Source: Sulfolobales archaeon (GTDB lineage: Archaea; Thermoproteota; Thermoprotei_A; Sulfolobales; AG1). From it: a stretch of 64,000 nt of DNA. The translations under genes and the position numbers were made by a program. The notes under the pieces are model-generated. The model was not told the origin of the DNA. It saw only the letters and a list, made by a program, of their open reading frames with translations, and did not search any database. Positions 9,759 to 19,578 of the stretch are shown one piece after another; position 1 is the stretch's first letter, and each line of letters opens with the position of its first letter. The stretch covers positions 112,622-176,621 of the forward strand of contig JAVZPJ010000003.1 of assembly GCA_038881635.1 (NCBI GenBank), given 5' to 3'.

Positions 9759-10610
9759 ATGATGAAAGCCTACTATATACAGCCTGTCTCGAGAAACACT
9801 GTGCTAGGTATGAAGATAAGATCTGTGATCTACAGTGGGAAGACTAGATATCAAGAGGTTGAGATAATAGACTTCGAGGACTATGGCGTCGGACTTGTCC
9901 TGGACGGATTCGTTCAATCAACTCAAGTTGATGAACATATATATCACGAATCCCTGGTTCACCCAGCAATGATCCTAAACTCGAGAGCGGAGGATGTTCT
10001 TATAATTGGAGGAGGTGAGGGAGCCACTCTTAGAGAAGTTCTCAAACATAATACTGTGAGAAAAGCTGTGATGGTAGATATAGATGGCGAGCTTGTTGAG
10101 CTAGCTAAAAAATTTCTAGGCTTCATGCATCAAGGAGCTTTCTACGATCCAAGAGCTGAGATAGTTATCCAAGATGGATCAGAATATGTGAGAAAGACAC
10201 CTGATAAGCAATTCGATGTTATAATAATAGATCTCACAGATCCTTACGAACCATCAGGTCTCGCACGAAAGCTTTACAGTGAAGAATTCTACCGAGATAT
10301 TAAGAGAATATCGAGAGAAGATAGTGTGATAGTCACCCAAGCCGGTAATGCTTTCTATTACCCAAGAGAATATGAGGACATAGTAGCTAGTCTTAGAAAA
10401 ATCTTTAGATATGTAGGAGAATACGAGTCTTGGATACCCTCATTCGGCTACGCCGTTAGCTATATTATAGCTTCTGACACAATAGATCCGATGAAATTCT
10501 CTGAAGAGGAGTTCGACAGAAGACTAAAGAGAAGAGGTGTATCAACCAGATATATCAATGGTGTGATCTTCAGATCTCTGATTTTGAAAGGTGTTTCTCG
10601 CAAGCTCTGA
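9759..10610 (+). CDS. speE: Spermidine synthase-like aminopropyltransferase
   Basis: This 283-residue enzyme starts from the ATG at 9759, set by GGAG six bases upstream; an in-frame TTG at 9747 overlaps that site. Motifs of the family are VLVLDGFVQST-like GLVLDGFVQSTQVDEHIYHE, the AdoMet-type loop IIGGGEGATLRE, the acidic VDIDGEL and the gate region DLTDPYEPSG. It moves aminopropyl from decarboxylated AdoMet to a diamine or to agmatine; crenarchaeal members are often broad in substrate. The AdoMet source gene mat is in the same window. Confidence 0.93.
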   Translation: MMKAYYIQPVSRNTVLGMKIRSVIYSGKTRYQEVEIIDFEDYGVGLVLDGFVQSTQVDEHIYHESLVHPAMILNSRAEDVLIIGGGEGATLREVLKHNTVRKAVMVDIDGELVELAKKFLGFMHQGAFYDPRAEIVIQDGSEYVRKTPDKQFDVIIIDLTDPYEPSGLARKLYSEEFYRDIKRISREDSVIVTQAGNAFYYPREYEDIVASLRKIFRYVGEYESWIPSFGYAVSYIIASDTIDPMKFSEEEFDRRLKRRGVSTRYINGVIFRSLILKGVSRKL

Positions 10611-10765
10611 TCTTTCTTAGGATTACAATTTTGATCTATTATCAGTAATATTAGAATATCGAGGATCTATTTTATTCTACGTGGTAAAATTTATTCGTAT
10701 GCGAAAATACTCTCTTAATTCTATCAGCATATTTTAAATTATCATGCAGAAATCATATATTAGAT

Positions 10766-12979
10766 CTATAGTCCTAGGAAGTCTTCAGGTCTAGGAGGTT
10801 CTGGTTTCAATCCTTTCCTAGTTCTTATGCTAGCGACTAGTTCGGCTAACATGTTGTCTGGTACTGGCGACCATCTGCTGAACTCAGTCCCCCAGAGAGC
10901 TCTACCCGCTGTAGCTCCTCTGAGCTGTTGTGTAAGGTCCATGCTCTCTGCTATTGGTATCTCAGCTATTATTCTGATCCAGTTTCCATAGAGTTCTGTC
11001 ACCTCGAGAATTCTACCTCTCTTCCTACTTATAATAGCTGTGACTTCTCCCATGTAATCTAGAGGGATCTTTATATCTACTTTTTGTATAGGCTCTAGAA
11101 GTGTTGGTTTTGAGAGAAGCATGCCAGCGTATATGGGGTTTCTAGTAGCAGGATAAAGCTGCGCAGGTCCTCTGTGAGCTGGATCTTCGTGTATTACTGC
11201 GTCATGTAAAATCACCTTGACACCTCTCACAGGCTCCATAGCTAGAGGACCTTCTCTCATTGCAAGTCTGAAGCCTTGAATTATAGTGTCTCTTACTTCT
11301 CTGAGATATTGAATTCCCGTAGTTCTGTCAACCATCACATTAATATTCTCATCTATAGCCCAAATTCTTCTCGCTTCATCATAATCCCATCCAGCTTTGT
11401 CTCTGAGAATCTTAGCTCTCTCTCTAGGATCCTGATCTTCTGAGATCTCTCCTGTAGCAATTAATCTTATAGTTTCTTCATTTAAAGGCTCAACACTTAT
11501 ATAAAGCTTATTATGCTTGTTAGGAGACTTACCTTCAAGAACTTGTGAAGAAGATCTCACAGTCTCTCTATATATGATCAGAGGTGTTGAAGTTTTAACT
11601 TCAACACCAAAATTCTCTTTTAGCAGTGTGAGTGCAACCTCTAGATGAACCTGCCCCATTCCCGAGAGCAGATACTCACCGGATTCTTCATTAATCCTGA
11701 GCACTAAATTAGGATCTTCTATGATCAGCTTCTTCAAAGCTTCAACCATTTTAGTCAGTTCTCCAGGACTTTTAGGCTCGACAGCAATGGTTACGACAGG
11801 CTCAGAAATATAAGAGATCTTCTCGAATGGAACCATGCTATCTTTAAGAGAAACTTCAACAGCAGTCTCACCAGACCTAGCCTTATCAAGACCGAGTACA
11901 GCTGCTATATTTCCAGCATATATTCTATCGACAGGTTCTCTGAATGGGCCCATATAAAGACTTGTTTGGAGAATTCTCTGAGAAGTTTTCGCATTAATAA
12001 GATAAACCTCTCTACCTTCTTCGACGTATCCTGATAGAATTCTTCCAGTAGCTACAAGTCCTGCGTGAGGGTCATGTCTCATATCGTTTATAATATAAAC
12101 TAGAGGGCCTTCGGGATCCGCGTTCATCATAGCTCTACCAATCTCACTATCGATAGAGCCTTTCCAGATCTTGGGTATTCTATACTTCTGAGCTTCTCTT
12201 GGATTTGGAATGTGTTTGATAACCATCTCTAGAAGTGCTTCATGCAATGGTATTTTCTTCTGAAGATCCTCAACAGCTTCCCTACCCTTCTCATATGCTG
12301 AGATAATATCACTTATCTTAACCCCCTTCCTCTGGGAGTAGGGTATTGTGACGCCTATCTTATCTTTAGCGGATCCAAATGCTACATGACCTTTAACAGG
12401 ATCGATCTTCCACTTCTCCTTATACTCAGGCTCTCCATAGACATCTATAAGATTATTTATCTCTTTAATAATCTGAACGAATCTATCCTGAATCTCTTTA
12501 GGAGACATTCTAAGCTCTCTGATCAATCTATCTATCTTGTTTATGAATAGAAGCGGTCTCACCCTCTCCTCGAGAGCTTGCCTAAGAACCGTCTCAGTTT
12601 GCGTCATAACACCTTCTACAGCATCTACAACTACTATAGCTCCGTCAAGAACTCTTAAACTTCTAGAAACCTTACCACTAAAATCAACATGACCCGGAGT
12701 ATCTATTAGATTAATCACATATGGTTTTCCCTCAAACTCATAGTAAAGACTTATGTTAGCAGCCTTAACTGTTATACCTCTCTGCTGTTCTACATTGAGA
12801 TAATCTAGAGCTAGAATCTCTCCAGCAAGTTTTTCAGATATTATACCTGCTGCTGCTAGTAGTGTGTCTGTCAATGTTGTCTTCCCATGATCCACATGGG
12901 CTATTATACCTATGTTCCTAATCTGATCTATGTTTCTCATTATCTTAAGGATCTGCTCTACAGTCTTGTATCTGACCAC
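10766..12979 (-). CDS. fusA: Translation elongation factor EF-2
   Basis: A 737-residue GTPase with G1 [10 protein letters not shown]3 DTPGHVDF and G4 NKIDRL. All five EF-2 domains are present. The domain IV tip [11 protein letters not shown] holds the histidine (after AHRG alignment) that archaea convert to diphthamide. It drives ribosomal translocation. The start is GTG at 12979 after GGTGTGA. It faces a divergent small membrane gene at 13050, so 12980-13049 probably holds both promoters. The 155-base gap at 10611-10765 shows nothing recognisable. Confidence 0.98.
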   Translation of the reverse strand: MVRYKTVEQILKIMRNIDQIRNIGIIAHVDHGKTTLTDTLLAAAGIISEKLAGEILALDYLNVEQQRGITVKAANISLYYEFEGKPYVINLIDTPGHVDFSGKVSRSLRVLDGAIVVVDAVEGVMTQTETVLRQALEERVRPLLFINKIDRLIRELRMSPKEIQDRFVQIIKEINNLIDVYGEPEYKEKWKIDPVKGHVAFGSAKDKIGVTIPYSQRKGVKISDIISAYEKGREAVEDLQKKIPLHEALLEMVIKHIPNPREAQKYRIPKIWKGSIDSEIGRAMMNADPEGPLVYIINDMRHDPHAGLVATGRILSGYVEEGREVYLINAKTSQRILQTSLYMGPFREPVDRIYAGNIAAVLGLDKARSGETAVEVSLKDSMVPFEKISYISEPVVTIAVEPKSPGELTKMVEALKKLIIEDPNLVLRINEESGEYLLSGMGQVHLEVALTLLKENFGVEVKTSTPLIIYRETVRSSSQVLEGKSPNKHNKLYISVEPLNEETIRLIATGEISEDQDPRERAKILRDKAGWDYDEARRIWAIDENINVMVDRTTGIQYLREVRDTIIQGFRLAMREGPLAMEPVRGVKVILHDAVIHEDPAHRGPAQLYPATRNPIYAGMLLSKPTLLEPIQKVDIKIPLDYMGEVTAIISRKRGRILEVTELYGNWIRIIAEIPIAESMDLTQQLRGATAGRALWGTEFSRWSPVPDNMLAELVASIRTRKGLKPEPPRPEDFLGL

Positions 12980-13049
12980 ACTTCACACCAAGTATACTGC
13001 TCTTATATAACCTATAACTTTATTCTTCTAGTAGCATAGTATAGATTGT

Positions 13050-13310
13050 ATGAGGATGGATAAAGAGATGATACCCCTAGAATCTGTTCTAGGATTCTTA
13101 TTAATCATGCTAGGGGTTCTGATTCTTCTGATAGGTCTTCTACTATACTTCTCTCCGGAGATTCGCAGAATTCTCGAGATCATTCCTGAGAATATAAAAC
13201 CTCTCATATATATTTCTATAAAAGCCGGTTCGATAGATATTATAATATCTCCAGCTCTGATAATCTTATTCCTCCTAATCTATATAGCTATCATATTAAG
13301 AGGTGTTTGA
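13050..13310 (+). CDS. Small two-helix membrane protein, unknown
   Basis: An 86-residue protein with two hydrophobic segments (about residues 12-32 and 60-84) separated by a short polar loop. I do not recognise a family. Its last codons overlap the start of the next gene, so the two are probably translated together. Function unknown. Confidence 0.6.
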   Translation: MRMDKEMIPLESVLGFLLIMLGVLILLIGLLLYFSPEIRRILEIIPENIKPLIYISIKAGSIDIIISPALIILFLLIYIAIILRGV

Positions 13311-14017
13311 GAATAGAGAAATCCGAAAGATCTAGGATCTTAGAATATTTATATAGAGCTTTTGATGAGAGACCTGCTATAGTATGCAAGATTCGTAGAG
13401 TTCTAACAATCATTCTATCACTAGAGATCTCATATCTTATTCGAAAAAGATACGACAAGATCTACATATCAGATCTATGGGGTGTTCTCGGCAGTGGTTT
13501 TGAAAGTCCATATGTAGAAGATAAAGATCTTGAGAAAGTGATCCTAGGAATCGGAAGCCCTATGATTCTGATCACTACTAGAGAGAAATTAATGAAAAGA
13601 GGATCAATAGAACTCGAGAGTGTAATAAGTTTATATAGCGATGGAGGAGCCTCTATTATTAGAGCCTTAGGTTTTAAACCTATTCTAAGTATTAGAAGTA
13701 GTCTTAAAAGTCAACACTATGTAATACAGGATCTATATAGAAATGAGATCATTCTATTCAGAATAACAGAGAAAGGATTGATTCAAGATATTTATCTATC
13801 TCAGAAAATCTCCATGGCGTTGAACATTCTATCGGAGGCTTTCAGAGAATATGGAGCTTATAAACTTAGCGACGCTGTAAGAATTCTTATGAGAAATCTA
13901 GGTGTAGACAGGATCGAAGCTCAAAAAATTTTAAAAGATCTCTATGAGAGAGGAATCATAGGAATTGAAAGAGGAGGAATCATTGTCTTCCACATATTAC
14001 CTCAAGAGGATACATAG
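13307..14017 (+). CDS. Unknown protein with C-terminal winged-helix-like segment
   Basis: A 236-residue protein starting at TTG 13307, overlapping the preceding small membrane gene by four bases. The N-terminal half (IYISDLWGVLGSGFESPYVED, LGIGSPMILITTREK) has no signature I know. The last 60 residues (LSDAVRILMRNLGVDRIEAQKILKDLYERGIIGIERG) look like a winged helix, so DNA or RNA binding is possible. The start after an upstream stop and neighbour overlap support a real gene. Function unknown. Confidence 0.6.
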   Translation: MRIEKSERSRILEYLYRAFDERPAIVCKIRRVLTIILSLEISYLIRKRYDKIYISDLWGVLGSGFESPYVEDKDLEKVILGIGSPMILITTREKLMKRGSIELESVISLYSDGGASIIRALGFKPILSIRSSLKSQHYVIQDLYRNEIILFRITEKGLIQDIYLSQKISMALNILSEAFREYGAYKLSDAVRILMRNLGVDRIEAQKILKDLYERGIIGIERGGIIVFHILPQEDT

Positions 14018-14019
14018 AT

Positions 14020-15354
14020 TCAGACTACCAATTTATGGAAAAGAAATCTAGGAATCTTCAGAACAGCTTCTCCAAGCTGTATGATATAGTCCTCGCCAAG
14101 ATCTTTTATAAGTTCCTCGCTGTCGACAAACCTGTTAAGGGACACCCCTCCTGTATTAACAAGATCCCTGATCTTATCCATCAGATCTTTTCTACTCCTC
14201 TTTCTATAGCCGTAAAGCCTTCCTTCTCTAATCCAGAAACCTTCACCGAATGCAATCCTTTTTCTAATGAAATTAGAACTCTCCTCATTATCAGCGTAAG
14301 GTCCCTCAACAACTCTTAGTATATAATCCTTGAAACAATACTCCAGAGGTAATTCAACAAATAGAATAGGATTATCTCTCTCATTCCAGAGCACATCAAT
14401 ATAATGAGGCTCGTATCCCTCACCATTGAGTGTATTGAAACATCTTCTCTTTATCCTAAGTAGCTGACCCCATATATTATCAGGAGAATCTTTATGAAGA
14501 AGTTTTAATTCTGCAACTATTGTACATCTCTCCTTGAGAACTCTCTTTATAATATCCGGGGGTATGCTAGATGGATAGAAGAAATACTCAGAAGGTTCTT
14601 CTAGAAAGAGTTTTGAAGCCAGAATAAATCTCGCCAATGTATCTCTTCTAACAGCTGCAGCTGCATTTCTCCTAGGATCCACAGGATCTGGATATATAAG
14701 GGCTGCGTCAGGGAAGAGCTTTTTAAGAATTCTTGGATCCTCGGATTCTTCTAGAGAGAGAACAACTCTACCTCTCCATCTAGATGCATTCTCTAGAACA
14801 GATAGAAAACTCTTGAATCTAGCTATTAGAAGCTCCGCAAGATATCCTGAGAAACCTCCTACTCTAACCTCAGCTCCGTAAACTCCTACACCTTTCATAA
14901 ATCTCTTAAGAAGTCTTACCTCATCTCTCATCTTCTCATCAAAGATCTTTTTTATAAGTTCTGTATGAAAAGGAGTACGATCTACTGCAGTCACACTCAT
15001 CCTGGGATCACTAATTCTAAGTCCTGGAACTATATCAGCTTCAAAACCTTCAGAAAATTTCACTCTAAGATAAGGATGTTCTGCGTATCTCTCTTCTGGA
15101 TTGTATCTCTCAAGAGCTTTTCCAGCTCTTCTTATAAACTCTTTCCTAATCCACTCTTTGCCGAGCTCGCTAGGGATCAAAACAAATATATCTAGATCCA
15201 GTTCTCCTGATATTGCAGTACCTTTCTCAACAGATCCATGAAGCTGAATAGAGGCATTAACATCTCTAAAGTAAGGTTCTAACTCTTTCTTCAACTCCTC
15301 GAAAATTTCTCTAGCTCTCATTATCTCTCTCTCTGAAGGTCTTAGCCTTCTCAA
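14020..15354 (-). CDS. cca: Archaeal CCA-adding enzyme (class I tRNA nucleotidyltransferase)
   Basis: A 444-residue protein. The polymerase-beta superfamily signature is HGSVEKGTAISGELDLDIFVLI (read as GSVEKGT and LDLDIF) with the third carboxylate near FEADIVPG. Helical and PAP-like domains follow, as in archaeal class I enzymes of 440-460 residues. It builds or repairs the 3' CCA, needed here because none of the three tRNA genes encodes CCA. It ends two bases from the convergent unknown gene at 13307. Confidence 0.95.
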   Translation of the reverse strand: MRRLRPSEREIMRAREIFEELKKELEPYFRDVNASIQLHGSVEKGTAISGELDLDIFVLIPSELGKEWIRKEFIRRAGKALERYNPEERYAEHPYLRVKFSEGFEADIVPGLRISDPRMSVTAVDRTPFHTELIKKIFDEKMRDEVRLLKRFMKGVGVYGAEVRVGGFSGYLAELLIARFKSFLSVLENASRWRGRVVLSLEESEDPRILKKLFPDAALIYPDPVDPRRNAAAAVRRDTLARFILASKLFLEEPSEYFFYPSSIPPDIIKRVLKERCTIVAELKLLHKDSPDNIWGQLLRIKRRCFNTLNGEGYEPHYIDVLWNERDNPILFVELPLEYCFKDYILRVVEGPYADNEESSNFIRKRIAFGEGFWIREGRLYGYRKRSRKDLMDKIRDLVNTGGVSLNRFVDSEELIKDLGEDYIIQLGEAVLKIPRFLFHKLVV

Positions 15355-15400
15355 AACACTCTCGAGAATACTCTCAATAGAGGTAAAGGCTTGACACCAC

Positions 15401-15970
15401 CTAAGAAAGCTCTACAAAGTGTATATTAGAATATATAGGGCCTCGAGGTGTTAGAGTGCTCTTCTTAAGATAGATCTTTGAAACTTCTGAGAATCCGAAA
15501 TCTTCTGAAGCATAAGATATGAGTGTTTGTACTGCTTTTTGAGGGATCGAGTCTTTAACTCTTGCAATAGTTATATGAGGTAGAAACTCGTGCTGATCCT
15601 CGTGAACTCTGAGTCCTCTCAGATTTAAATCAATATACCCTCTGATCTCCCTCAGATTTTCAAAACCCTCTTCAATCCCAACCCATAAAACTCTAGGCCT
15701 GCTAATACTTGGAAAACCACCCACGCCTTTGATATGAATATTAAATCTCTTCAACGAAGCAAGCTTATCAATTATCTTCTTCACCATATCTAAAGTAGTT
15801 CTATCTATAGATCCTAGGAATCTTATTGTTATATGGATATTCTCATCTTCAACGGGTTTTAGGCTTGCACCTGATAATTCTGAGATCATATTCTTAAACT
15901 TGATGATCCTTTTTAAAACTTCTCCATTCTCAATCTCAACAGCTATAAAGGATCTGATTTCTTCACTCAT
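15401..15970 (-). CDS. thpR: RNA 2',3'-cyclic phosphodiesterase / 2'-5' RNA ligase family
   Basis: This 189-residue protein belongs to the 2H phosphoesterase fold. Two HxTx motifs are seen, HITIRFLG near residue 46 and HITIARVKD near 131, which form the active site. The family opens 2',3'-cyclic phosphates and was first named for 2'-5' ligation of tRNA halves. It is the upstream neighbour of cca on the same strand with a 46-base gap, and tRNA processing is a shared theme. Confidence 0.92.
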   Translation of the reverse strand: MSEEIRSFIAVEIENGEVLKRIIKFKNMISELSGASLKPVEDENIHITIRFLGSIDRTTLDMVKKIIDKLASLKRFNIHIKGVGGFPSISRPRVLWVGIEEGFENLREIRGYIDLNLRGLRVHEDQHEFLPHITIARVKDSIPQKAVQTLISYASEDFGFSEVSKIYLKKSTLTPRGPIYSNIHFVELS

Positions 15971-16017
15971 AATCTCTCAGATTAAACATAATATTATGCC
16001 TCCTAAAATAGATATAG

Positions 16018-16467
16018 GTGAAGATGAATTCAAAAGATCTTCTAATCAGAATAAAAGAAAAATGCTCTGAAGAACCCTCAGGCGAGTGCTTGGGATATAT
16101 AGATGAGTTTCTAGATACAGTAAGCTCAGAGATTAGAGAGAAAAGAAGAGGATCTGATAAGAAAAGATATGAATGGATCGAGAAGATCATTTTAAGAGGA
16201 CTCCCTGATGGGAGAAAGAGATTCATACTTAAGGTTTTAACACCTTACCTAGTCAACGTACTCTCTCTAGGCGATGAAGACGCCTTGAATAGAATTCATG
16301 AGTTTATAGAGAACTCTTGTAGAAATCACGGGAATTGTGAGAAGATCTATGATTCATGGTTAAAAGGAGACATCAGAAGAGTTAGATCTAAGAAACTCAA
16401 ACCTGCTAAATACGAGAACCTTGATGAAGATTTGAAAGATCTAATAGAAAAGGTGATCTCATCTTGA
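16018..16467 (+). CDS. PriX-like primase accessory protein, candidate
   Basis: A 149-residue helical protein. The central block LPDGRKRFILKVLTPYLVNVL (around residues 66-84), then a stretch reading HEFIENSCRNHGNCEKIYDSWLKG, recalls crenarchaeal PriX, the small primase subunit that structurally mimics the C-terminal domain of PriL. I assign this from memory of the DGRKRF-YLVNV-NSC-SW pattern, so it is moderate. Start could be GTG 16018 or ATG 16024. It is divergent from thpR and has no partner primase gene in the window. Confidence 0.5.
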   Translation: MKMNSKDLLIRIKEKCSEEPSGECLGYIDEFLDTVSSEIREKRRGSDKKRYEWIEKIILRGLPDGRKRFILKVLTPYLVNVLSLGDEDALNRIHEFIENSCRNHGNCEKIYDSWLKGDIRRVRSKKLKPAKYENLDEDLKDLIEKVISS

Positions 16468-16500
16468 GTAAGAAGAACCTTATGCCCACCCTCTTCCAAC

Positions 16501-16947
16501 CTAACATCTTCTCTCATCGAAACTCTTAAGATAATCTATATTAGCTTTCTCACTGGGATCTATCTCTCTGGTTTCAAGCCATGCTTCTATAATCTCTCTC
16601 CCCACCTCAGGAGATGTCAACCTTCCGCTTAGAGCGAGAACATTCGCATCATTCCACATTCTCGCACCTCTAGCACTATGTGAATCGAATACTAGAGCAG
16701 CTCTAACTCCTTTAACCTTATTAGCGGCGATCGAAACACCCGTGCCTGTGTAGCATATCACGATGCCAAAATCTACCTCTCCTCTTGAGACCATCTCTCC
16801 TATCTCGAACCCTACTTGAGGCCATGGCTCTGGTTTTCCTGTTTTCAGAGATCCTACTGTAATTACCTCAAAACCTTTCTTAGAGAGATAGTCCTTGAGG
16901 AATAAGGCTACTGGATATAAATCATCGGATCCTATAGCTATTTTCAG
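16501..16947 (-). CDS. rpiB: Ribose-5-phosphate isomerase B-like protein, CTG start
   Basis: A 148-residue protein of the RpiB/LacAB family with KIAIGSDD at the N-terminus, the cysteine-containing loop ICYTGTGVSIAANKVKGVRAALV, and NDANVLALSGR. It interconverts ribose-5-P and ribulose-5-P. An in-frame TGA precedes residue 1; the first possible start that keeps KIAIGSD is CTG at 16947, six bases after GGTGA. The later ATG (16794) would remove a third of the fold. The usual SDHAG is replaced by SDDLYP, so catalysis may differ. Confidence 0.82.
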   Translation of the reverse strand: MKIAIGSDDLYPVALFLKDYLSKKGFEVITVGSLKTGKPEPWPQVGFEIGEMVSRGEVDFGIVICYTGTGVSIAANKVKGVRAALVFDSHSARGARMWNDANVLALSGRLTSPEVGREIIEAWLETREIDPSEKANIDYLKSFDERRC

Positions 16948-17015
16948 AAACTCTCACCCCTTATAGTTATCTTTTCTAAGATTAAACATATGTTTCGATC
17001 CTCACATTAAAACGA

Positions 17016-17026
17016 GCTTATAAACC
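17016..17026 (+). promoter_or_regulatory. TATA box of alba operon
   Basis: GCTTATAAACC lies about 31-41 bases upstream of the chosen alba ATG, so the transcript would have a very short leader. Confidence 0.45.
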
Positions 17027-17056
17027 CTGATGCAGAGGTATCTGAGGAGATTGAGA

Positions 17057-17350
17057 ATGTCATTGCAACCTCCATCAGTAAATACAGTGCTAGTGGGTAA
17101 GAAGCCTGTGATGAACTATGTACTTGCAATTCTACAGATGAACAGCCAAGGACTTACGTCGATCATTATAAAAGCTAGAGGAAGAGCTATTAAAAAAGCC
17201 GTTGACGCGGTAGAAATTCTCAGGCAGAGATTTCTAAGAGATAGAATAGAAATCAAGAAAATTGAAATAGGAAGCGACCAAGTTAAAACCCAGGATGGAA
17301 GAATTGTGAGAGTCTCTACAATAGAGATCCATATAGAGATAAAGAGCTAG
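17057..17350 (+). CDS. albA: Chromatin protein Alba
   Basis: This 97-residue protein starts from the ATG at 17057, with GAGGAG upstream; an ATG at 17030 adds nine residues not seen in the family. The sequence [16 protein letters not shown] with the acetylatable lysine pair region, then [24 protein letters not shown] and the RVSTIEIHI end, is diagnostic. Alba dimers coat DNA and RNA. It leads a run with S24e and S27ae, eight bases apart. Confidence 0.96.
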   Translation: MSLQPPSVNTVLVGKKPVMNYVLAILQMNSQGLTSIIIKARGRAIKKAVDAVEILRQRFLRDRIEIKKIEIGSDQVKTQDGRIVRVSTIEIHIEIKS

Positions 17351-17357
17351 TCTTGAG

Positions 17358-17726
17358 ATGGATAAGCTTATGACGAGCCAAAGAGAATCTTTAAAAAGCT
17401 TTAAGATAGATGAGAGAAGTATCGTATTCATTCATTCTGAGAAGAATAACGAGCTTCTAAAAAGGCTAGAGATAGAAGCTAGGATAGAACACGTAGGCCA
17501 GGGAACTCCCTCAAGACAGAGTGTTAAAGAGATTCTATCGAAGATCTATAATGTTAATAAGGATCTCATAGTCATTAGAAGAATAGATACATCATATGGT
17601 AGAGGAAGCTCTAAAATATTAGCGAGGATATATAGAGATCCTGATACTCTTAAGAAATACGAGCCAGAACACCTGCTAATAAGAGAAAATCCGGAGAAGA
17701 AGAGCAAAGAAAAAGAAAAGAAGTAG
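17358..17726 (+). CDS. rps24e: Ribosomal protein S24e
   Basis: A 122-residue small-subunit protein. GQGTPSRQSVKEILSKIYNV matches the S24e core, and TSYGRGSSKILARIYRDPDTLKKYEP the C-terminal part, followed by a lysine-rich tail. It starts with ATG eight bases after the alba stop and is followed by S27ae, the common archaeal order. Confidence 0.96.
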   Translation: MDKLMTSQRESLKSFKIDERSIVFIHSEKNNELLKRLEIEARIEHVGQGTPSRQSVKEILSKIYNVNKDLIVIRRIDTSYGRGSSKILARIYRDPDTLKKYEPEHLLIRENPEKKSKEKEKK

Positions 17727-17736
17727 GTGAGATAAC

Positions 17737-17910
17737 ATGCCTAAGAGCAAAAGATTCAGATCCTCATTATATATAATTACAGAGAGCGGCATAAAACTGA
17801 AGAATAGGATCTGCAAGAGATGCGGATCTGTTATGGGATACTATAAGGATTCAGGCGGAGAGAGATGGTACTGCGGTAAATGCCATTATACAGAACCTGT
17901 GAGAAGATAA
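17737..17910 (+). CDS. rps27ae: Ribosomal protein S27ae
   Basis: A 57-residue zinc-ribbon protein. ATG at 17737 follows GGTGA at six bases. CKRCGSVMGYYK and YCGKCHYTE give the four-cysteine site. The last residues EPVRR close the ribbon. The archaeal form lacks the ubiquitin fusion found in eukaryotes. It ends the alba-S24e-S27ae run. Confidence 0.96.
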   Translation: MPKSKRFRSSLYIITESGIKLKNRICKRCGSVMGYYKDSGGERWYCGKCHYTEPVRR

Positions 17911-17952
17911 GAGAAATAAGCTTTTCTGGAGTAAATTCATAGTGGTGATTTT

Positions 17953-18891
17953 ATGAAGAGTATGAAAGGTAAGAGCATTATATCAGCACTTGATCTGGAT
18001 TTAGAGGAGCTCTACATGATATTCGATACCACATCGATAATGAAATCCCGCTACTACTCAGGTGAAAAAATCATAAACATCCTACCAGGAAGAGTTCTTG
18101 GAATGATATTTCAGAAACCCAGCACGAGAACTAGAGTAAGCTTTGAAGTAGCTATAAAACAACTAGGAGGCGATTCCATATACATGTCATGGAACGAGTT
18201 GCAGTTGGGAAGAGGAGAGAGCGTAGCTGACACAGCCCGTGTACTTGGAAGATATCTTGACGGTATTGTTGCCAGAGTTTATAAGCAGAGTGTGCTGGAG
18301 GAAATGGCTAGATACTCTGGAATCCCTATTATAAATGGATTAAGCGATGAAGAACATCCTGTGCAAGCAGTGTCAGATTTCTACACGATCTACGAGAAAT
18401 TCAAAAGATTCAAAGGTCTTAAGATAGCATTCGTAGGCGATGGAGGTGATAATGTTCTTAACAGTCTTCTAGCAATAGGCTCTAAGCTTGGAGTAGATTT
18501 TTGGATTGCAACCCCACCAGGTTATCAACCTGCGAAGTATATACTGGATAAGGCGTATGAATTTGCTGAGATATCTGGAGGGAGTATAAATATTACAGAG
18601 GATCCTAGAAAAGCTGTGAGTAATGCTGATGTAGTGTATACAGATGTATGGGTTTCAATGGGTCAAGAAGGTGAGAGAGAGAAGAGGCTAAGAGATCTAG
18701 AGCCTTATAGAGTTGATCAGAAGCTTATGAGTCTTGCCAAGAGTACTGCAGTATTCATGCACTGCCTGCCAGCACATAGAGGAGAAGAGGTAGTTGACGA
18801 AGTTATAGACGGACCTCAGAGTATTGTATGGGATCAAGCTGAAAACAGATTACACACACAGAAAGCCATACTAGCTCTTGTAATAAGGTGA
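17953..18891 (+). CDS. argF: Ornithine carbamoyltransferase
   Basis: A 312-residue enzyme. The carbamoyl-phosphate site is FQKPSTRTRVSFE, then MHCLPAHRGEEV near the C-terminus, which separates OTC from aspartate carbamoyltransferase. The ornithine-side loop reads HPVQAVSD where HPCQ is common. It forms citrulline for arginine synthesis or works in the arginine deiminase direction. GGTGA precedes the ATG by four bases. No other arginine gene is adjacent. Confidence 0.93.
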   Translation: MKSMKGKSIISALDLDLEELYMIFDTTSIMKSRYYSGEKIINILPGRVLGMIFQKPSTRTRVSFEVAIKQLGGDSIYMSWNELQLGRGESVADTARVLGRYLDGIVARVYKQSVLEEMARYSGIPIINGLSDEEHPVQAVSDFYTIYEKFKRFKGLKIAFVGDGGDNVLNSLLAIGSKLGVDFWIATPPGYQPAKYILDKAYEFAEISGGSINITEDPRKAVSNADVVYTDVWVSMGQEGEREKRLRDLEPYRVDQKLMSLAKSTAVFMHCLPAHRGEEVVDEVIDGPQSIVWDQAENRLHTQKAILALVIR

Positions 18892-18922
18892 AACAATCAA
18901 GAGATCTAAGTATCAGATCTCT

Positions 18923-19567
18923 TTATTTATTTGAAGATGATTTTCTTCTTCTAGATTTTCTCTTAGACCTCTTACTTTTACTAGTTTTTGTAGAGGATCT
19001 TTCGCCTCTGGATTTTCTCTTAGAAACTTCTGCTTCTATCTCTTTCTCAGGTATAAAAATTCTTGTTCCCACTTCTGTATTTAATATAATCAGCCCTCTC
19101 TCACATCTTTCATCTTTGATCTTCAGATCTCCTGTAAATATGTAATATTCTTCTTTCTCAGAGAGCTTGATCCACTTGATATTCTCATCTGCCACATTCA
19201 TACTATGCAGAAAATTCTTGGAAATAGTGCTATCGCATAAGAAACCGATCGCGTATACTCTAAGCGGTATCTCTGTGAATCGGAGCCTTGTAGTATTACT
19301 ATTATTTCTATACATATATCTCACGGTTATACCTCCTCTTCTAAGAATCAACAGAGCATAATCATAGATCTTGTTAAGATTCTTTACTAGATCCTGGATG
19401 ATTTTCCCGGTATCAATAATATTCTCTGTTTCATCTAAAGTTTTTATCTCCAGATCTTTTACTACTTCTACTACCTGAAGAAGATCTATGTCTAGTACCT
19501 CATGCGAATAAGAGATCCTCCTGAGAAGTATCAGATCCGCCTTAGAGAATTTCTGAGATATAGATAT
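18923..19567 (-). CDS. Unknown protein with basic Ser/Lys/Arg tail, start unresolved
   Basis: An open frame of about 215 residues follows the adenosine-specific kinase. The N-terminal half (FSKADLILLRRISYSHEV, LLQVVEVVKDLEIKTL) is helical and looks coding, yet holds no ATG, GTG or TTG before 19351, which would remove a third of it. A GGAGG lies just before in-frame ATA codons at 19567 and 19561. The last 35 residues are a SKRKSRRRK-type basic tail suited to nucleic acid binding. No family recognised. It is the third gene of an operon. Confidence 0.6.
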   Translation of the reverse strand: MSISQKFSKADLILLRRISYSHEVLDIDLLQVVEVVKDLEIKTLDETENIIDTGKIIQDLVKNLNKIYDYALLILRRGGITVRYMYRNNSNTTRLRFTEIPLRVYAIGFLCDSTISKNFLHSMNVADENIKWIKLSEKEEYYIFTGDLKIKDERCERGLIILNTEVGTRIFIPEKEIEAEVSKRKSRGERSSTKTSKSKRSKRKSRRRKSSSNK

Positions 19568-19578
19568 CCAGCCTCCAA

